From Chloroflexia bacterium (GTDB lineage: Bacteria; Chloroflexota; Chloroflexia; QHBQ01; JADMIH01): a stretch of 9,178 bases of DNA. Position numbers and translations under genes: made by a program. Position 1 is the first letter of the stretch. The number at the start of each line of letters is the position of its first letter. Below are positions 6,032 through 9,178 of this stretch, piece after piece. Location: assembly GCA_025927935.1 (NCBI GenBank), contig JAICKM010000232.1, forward strand, positions 1 to 9,178. Reading direction: 5' to 3'. The notes below the pieces were generated by a model. The model was not told where the DNA came from. It searched no databases and saw only the letters and a list, made by a program, of their open reading frames with translations.

Positions 6032-7225
6032 CTACGCGCGTTCGAGCACGACCGCCGCGCCCTGGCCGCCGCCTACACAGAGCGTCGCCACGCCGTATTG
6101 GACGTTCTTCTTCTGCATTTCGCGGGCCAGCGTGAGCAACAGCCGCACGCCGGTCGCGCCGATGGGATGGCCCAGGGCGATGGCGCCGCCGTTGACGTTG
6201 ACCTTGCTGCGGTCGAGTTCCAGGGCCTTTTCGACGGCCAGGTACTGCGCCGCGAAGGCTTCGTTGACCTCCCAGAGGCCCACTTCGTCCTGGCTGATGC
6301 CGGCTTTCTTCAGCGCCTTGGGCACGGCCAGGGCCGGCCCCAGGCCCATGCGCTCCGGTTCCAGCCCGGCGAAAGCGTAGGAGCGCACATAGGCCAGCGG
6401 CTGCTGGCCCAGTTCGCGGGCCTTCTCTCCCGACATGACCAGCAGAGCCGCCCCGGCGTCGTTCAGCGGGCAGGAGTTGCCCGGCGTGACCGTGCCGCCG
6501 TCGCGCTTGAAGATAGTCGGGTAGAGCGCGAGCGACTGCGGGGTCAGGCCCACGTTGATGCCTTCGTCCTGCGTCACCGGCTCCGGCGCCACGGTGCGCC
6601 CGCCCGCCTTCTTGGGCACTACCACTTCGACAATCTCTTCCTGGAAGCGGCCCATACGCTGGGCGCGGAAAGCTTTCTTGTGGCTCTCCACGGCGAACTT
6701 GTCCTGATCCTCGCGCGTGATACCGAACTCGCTCGCCAGGTTCTCGGCGGTCATGCCCATCATCTGGTTGCACACCGGGTCGGTCAAGCCTTCCCACAGG
6801 CTGTCCACGAACTGGACGTGCTGCAAGCGCGCGCCGTAGCGCATCTCGCGGGAGATATAGGGGATGTTGCTCATGCTCTCGACGCCCCCCACGATCTGCA
6901 CGTCGGCGTCGCCGGCGATAATATTCTGGGCGGCGTTGACCATGGCCTGGATGCCGCTGGCGCAGTTGCGCTGCACGGTGTAGCCGGGCGTGGTGATCGG
7001 CAGCCCGGCCAGCAGCGCGATGACGCGCGCCGTATTGGGGGCGTCGCTGGTCTGGCCGCCCTGGCCGAAGATCACTTCCTCGATCTGCTCCGGCGCTATC
7101 TCCGTGCGCTTGAGTAACTCCGCCGTGACGATGCGCCCCAGTTCCTTGGCGGAAACATCGCGCAACGCTCCGCCCATCGTGCCGACCGGCGTGCGCACAC
7201 CATCAATGATCGCGACTTCACGCAT
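6032..7225 (-). CDS. Acetyl-CoA acetyltransferase / 3-ketoacyl-CoA thiolase
   Basis: This thiolase cleaves 3-ketoacyl-CoA with CoA to give acetyl-CoA, the last beta-oxidation step, or runs in reverse to condense acetyl-CoA. The length of 397 residues is standard. The nucleophile is Cys88 in VQRNCASGIQA. The other active-site motifs are NEAFAAQ (321-327), GHPIGATG with His353 (352-359), and TLCVGGGQG with the acid/base Cys383 (381-389). TPGNSCPLNDAGAA (247-260) matches the family's substrate-side TAGNASGLNDGAAA loop with a Ser-Cys substitution. Sequence alone cannot separate the acetoacetyl-specific from the broad-chain type. It is not part of the beta-oxidation operon, having its own promoter (7275-7304) and terminator. 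It is on the same strand about 1 kb upstream and supplies the one step the operon lacks. An AAAGGA ribosome binding site lies about 11 nt before the ATG. Confidence 0.95.
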   Translation of the reverse strand: MREVAIIDGVRTPVGTMGGALRDVSAKELGRIVTAELLKRTEIAPEQIEEVIFGQGGQTSDAPNTARVIALLAGLPITTPGYTVQRNCASGIQAMVNAAQNIIAGDADVQIVGGVESMSNIPYISREMRYGARLQHVQFVDSLWEGLTDPVCNQMMGMTAENLASEFGITREDQDKFAVESHKKAFRAQRMGRFQEEIVEVVVPKKAGGRTVAPEPVTQDEGINVGLTPQSLALYPTIFKRDGGTVTPGNSCPLNDAGAALLVMSGEKARELGQQPLAYVRSYAFAGLEPERMGLGPALAVPKALKKAGISQDEVGLWEVNEAFAAQYLAVEKALELDRSKVNVNGGAIALGHPIGATGVRLLLTLAREMQKKNVQYGVATLCVGGGQGAAVVLERA

Positions 7226-7274
7226 CCCTTTGCCGTTCCTTTCGCAAATGAATAATCCGCACCCTCCATCAACA

Positions 7275-7304
7275 ATGATACTCTAAGCGCTGGGCCAGGG
7301 TCAA
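7275..7304 (-). promoter_or_regulatory. Sigma70-like promoter for the thiolase gene
   Basis: On the minus strand, TTGACC (7304-7299) and TATCAT (7280-7275) are separated by 18 bp. They match the -35 and -10 consensus well and lie about 50 nt upstream of the thiolase ATG. The start point would fall near 7268, giving a leader of about 40 nt. Confidence 0.65.
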
Positions 7305-7320
7305 GCTAATAGTTATGTAA

Positions 7321-7338
7321 ACCCATTTGGGTGACCCA
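7321..7338. repeat. Overlapping palindromes in the divergent intergenic region
   Basis: Two overlapping inverted repeats share one arm: ACCCATTTGGGT (7321-7332) and TGGGTGACCCA (7328-7338). They lie between the divergent thiolase and NADH dehydrogenase genes, 16 bp beyond the thiolase -35. A regulator binding site is possible, but the arms are only 5 bp and chance is a real alternative. Confidence 0.35.
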
Positions 7339-7407
7339 CGGCGCGGCATATGGCTTGCTGCATAGGGTACGTTGGACAGATGGTCGTTGTAGTGAAACGA
7401 GTACGCA

Positions 7408-8841
7408 ATGGACAAGAAAGTAGCCGCCCTTGGTCTGGCCGCCCTTGGCGGCGGTCTGGCCCTGGCCCGCCGGTTGGCGAGCAATGGCCCGGATCACGGG
7501 CCGGCCCACCACAGCCAGACGGAAGCCGCGTATCTCCACGCGGAGCACCGTGTCTTGATCCTGGGGGCCAGCTTTGGCGGGTTGCAGACCGCCCTGGCCC
7601 TGGATCAGCGGCTGCCGGCGGGGCATAACACCAGCATCCTGGTGGTGAACCAGGACAACGACATGCTCTTTACACCGCTGCTGTGGACGGTGGCCGACGG
7701 CCGCGCCAATCCTAGCGATGTGCTGGTGCCGATCCGCGCCTTCCAGCGCGGGCGGGCCTTCCATGTACTGCACGCCGGGATCCGCGGCATCGATCTCGAC
7801 AAGCGCGTAGTCGAAACTACATCCGGGCCTCGCCCGTATGACGTGCTGGTGATCGCGCTGGGTAGCGTGACTGCCCTGCCCAACCTGCCGGGACTACGCG
7901 AACATGCGCGCCTCTTCCACACGACAGGAGATGCGATGCAAATGCGCAACCACCTCATCGACGCCATCGAACAGGCCCACCAGACCGGCGACTCCGAAGA
8001 GCGCCGGGCCTGGCTCACCTTTGTCGTGGGCGGCGGCGGCGACACGGGCATCGAACTGGCGGCGACCATCCACGACTACCTGGAGACCGGCCTGCTAGCG
8101 AAATACCCCTGGCTCAGCGACACGCCGCCGCATATCGTGGTCGCGGGACGCGCCGAGCGGCTGCTGCCAATGAGCACGCCGCGGACCTCGGCATCGGTGC
8201 GGCGGGTGCTGGAATCGTCCGGCATCGAAGTGCGCACCGGCGTTTCGATCACCGGCGCCACGGACCAAGTGGTGCAGACGGACCACGGCGACATCCCCGC
8301 GCGCACGCTTTTCTGGGCCGCCGGGATCACGGCCCCGCCAGTCGTCCATGACCTGCCGGTGGGCCACGCCCGCAACGGCGCGTTGCTGGTGGACGATCAC
8401 CTGCGCATCCCGGAGCATCCGGAGGTCTACGTGGTGGGCGACGCGGCCTGGGCCTTCGACGCAGCCACCGGCAACCCCTTGCCGCCGACCGCCCAGGCCG
8501 CCGAACACGAAGGCCAGTATGTGGGCCGGGCGATTGCAATGGAACTGGCCGGCTGGCCGGCGTCCGCCTTCCGCTTCGAGCCGAAGGGGCACCTGGCCCT
8601 GCTGGGCAAGCGCACCGGTGTGGCCGAGATCGGCCCGCTTACGTTCACCGGGCTGCCCGCCTGGTTCATGTGGCACGGCTACTATCTGCTGCACATCCCG
8701 TCCTGGCGCAACCGGCTGCACCTGCTCACCGATTGGTTCCTGGCCGGGCTGACCGGGCGCGATACCGCGCAACTGCGCCTGGGCGGCGAAGCCGAGGAAC
8801 TGGGTCTCCCGGCGCGCAAGGAGCCTGCGGGCGCCGGGTGA
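7408..8841 (+). CDS. ndh: Type II NADH dehydrogenase (NDH-2 family flavoprotein)
   Basis: This flavoprotein of 477 residues should oxidise NADH and reduce quinone at the inner face of the membrane without pumping protons. The FAD-binding motif is RVLILGASFGGLQTALAL (48-65). The NAD-binding motif is LTFVVGGGGDTGIELAA (203-219), where Asp212 replaces the proline usual in GGGPTG. The second FAD motif is VYVVGDAAWA (340-349), followed by PPTAQAAEHEGQYVGRAI (359-376), the quinone-side region of the family. The C-terminal part (about 415-450, WFMWHGYYLLHIPSWRNRLH and beyond) is the hydrophobic, arginine-containing membrane-anchoring segment typical of NDH-2. The N-terminus has an extra segment of about 45 residues, starting MDKKVAALGLAALGGGLALA, which could be a membrane helix or signal-like anchor. 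The ribosome binding site is weak. A more distant pyridine nucleotide-disulfide oxidoreductase role cannot be excluded. Confidence 0.88.
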   Translation: MDKKVAALGLAALGGGLALARRLASNGPDHGPAHHSQTEAAYLHAEHRVLILGASFGGLQTALALDQRLPAGHNTSILVVNQDNDMLFTPLLWTVADGRANPSDVLVPIRAFQRGRAFHVLHAGIRGIDLDKRVVETTSGPRPYDVLVIALGSVTALPNLPGLREHARLFHTTGDAMQMRNHLIDAIEQAHQTGDSEERRAWLTFVVGGGGDTGIELAATIHDYLETGLLAKYPWLSDTPPHIVVAGRAERLLPMSTPRTSASVRRVLESSGIEVRTGVSITGATDQVVQTDHGDIPARTLFWAAGITAPPVVHDLPVGHARNGALLVDDHLRIPEHPEVYVVGDAAWAFDAATGNPLPPTAQAAEHEGQYVGRAIAMELAGWPASAFRFEPKGHLALLGKRTGVAEIGPLTFTGLPAWFMWHGYYLLHIPSWRNRLHLLTDWFLAGLTGRDTAQLRLGGEAEELGLPARKEPAGAG

Positions 8842-8877
8842 GTTGAAATGCGCCCGCGCGATATGGTAACATTCGAC

Positions 8878-8909
8878 AGGCGGCTGCCGCGGCAGGCCGC
8901 CTCTTTATT
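8878..8909 (+). terminator. Rho-independent terminator after ndh
   Basis: AGGCGGC (8878-8884) pairs with GCCGCCT (8896-8902), and an inner TGC/GCA stem closes the loop. A T-rich tail (CTTTATT) follows. It lies 37 nt after the ndh stop codon and should end that single-gene transcript. Confidence 0.75.
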
Positions 8910-8920
8910 GGCGTGGCCTC

Positions 8921-9036
8921 AGTAGTCCGTCACCAGGATGTGTCATTCTGAGCGCAGCTAAGAATCTCCGTCTCGTCGGCCAAAAGACGAGACTCTTCGC
9001 TGCGCTCAGAGTGACAATCGGCTCTGACAGACTACT
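8921..9036. repeat. 116-bp palindromic repeat element (MITE/REP-like)
   Basis: The outer ends AGTAGTCCGTCA (8921-8932) and TGACAGACTACT (9025-9036) are inverted copies with one mismatch. Inside, TGTCATTCTGAGCGCAGC (8941-8958) and its downstream partner GCTGCGCTCAGAGTGACA (8999-9016) are inverted copies with one mismatch. At the centre GTCTCGTC (8970-8977) and GACGAGAC (8986-8993) pair around an 8-nt loop. The whole element could fold into a single long hairpin. From memory, the TGTCATTCTGAGCGCAGC core is a widespread dispersed repeat in several bacterial phyla, which I cannot verify here. It sits 11 bp past the stop of the probable transposase. Confidence 0.75.
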
Positions 9037-9047
9037 TGGGCGATGTG

Positions 9048-9178
9048 CTAGATCGGCCAAGCCAATGCTTTGATCTGCAAAACGTCGGGCTGGCCGAGCA
9101 GGCGGTTAATCTTGATACACAGCGTGTGCGCCGTCAACTTGGTGTACAGCCGCGCACATAACCCGTCGAACGAATACG
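9048..9178 (-). CDS. Probable transposase, C-terminal fragment (5' part off the window)
   Basis: A minus-strand frame enters from the right edge and ends at TAG (9050-9048), leaving 42 visible codons. They read as FDGLCARLYTKLTAHTLCIK (residues 3-22), then INRLLGQPDVLQIKALAWPI (23-42). A basic helix, T-A-H-T-L-C, N-R-L-L-G and a final L-Q-I-K-x-L-A-x-P-I are familiar to me as the tail of DDE-type insertion sequence transposases. I cannot assign the family, since no catalytic residue is in view. Codon choice is less GC-biased than in the neighbouring genes (for example TGT, ATC/ATT, TTG and AAA), which fits an acquired element. The adjacent palindromic repeat supports mobile DNA. The visible C-terminus reaches a normal-looking stop, so this end need not be broken. 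Confidence 0.6.
   Translation of the reverse strand, partial: YSFDGLCARLYTKLTAHTLCIKINRLLGQPDVLQIKALAWPI

Noticed and set aside
5975..7117. A 380-codon plus-strand frame opposite the thiolase.
   Set aside because: It is antisense to a fully supported thiolase, and its His/Ala/Gly/Leu-rich product is typical of high-GC shadows.

Overview
The window is high-GC bacterial DNA, roughly two thirds G+C by eye. It carries a fatty acid beta-oxidation gene set, and nothing in it needs a eukaryotic or viral explanation. The gene content, the high GC, and a TGTCATTCTGAGCGCAGC-type dispersed hairpin repeat would fit a Chloroflexota-like environmental bacterium. That taxonomic guess is inference and weak.

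Region 1 (1-5003, minus strand) is one probable operon, read right to left. The order is 3-hydroxyacyl-CoA dehydrogenase (3798-5003), enoyl-CoA hydratase (2861-3637), acyl-CoA dehydrogenase (1684-2844), etfB (854-1687) and etfA (starts at 740, runs off the left edge). Together they cover three of the four beta-oxidation steps plus the electron carrier that reoxidises the acyl-CoA dehydrogenase. Two junctions are tight: a 16-nt gap, and a 4-nt ATGA overlap. The other two (741-853 and 3638-3797) each hold a pair of 7-bp tandem-repeat blocks that fit one consensus, TGANNGC on the coding strand. A TetR-type palindrome (5022-5037) sits just upstream of the first gene.

Region 2 (5004-6031) holds a 173-bp MITE-like element with 28-bp inverted ends (5143-5315), a stand-alone CheY-like receiver gene (minus strand, 5325-5681), a stretch with no convincing gene, and a strong rho-independent terminator for the next gene (5970-6006).

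Region 3 (6032-7225, minus strand) is an acetyl-CoA acetyltransferase/thiolase, the missing fourth beta-oxidation step. It is a separate transcription unit with its own sigma70-like promoter and terminator.

Region 4 (7226-8909, plus strand) is a divergently transcribed type II NADH dehydrogenase with its own terminator. It could reoxidise the NADH made by the hydroxyacyl-CoA dehydrogenase and pass the electrons to quinone.

Region 5 (8910-9178) is mobile-element territory: a 116-bp near-perfect palindromic repeat, then the last 42 codons of a probable transposase on the minus strand that enters from the right edge.

I see no tRNA, rRNA, CRISPR array or defence system. The enzymes are ordinary. 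The unexplained structure is in the spacers: the heptamer blocks, which begin at stop codons, and the two inverted-repeat elements, each lying about 10 bp past the stop codon of a minus-strand gene.
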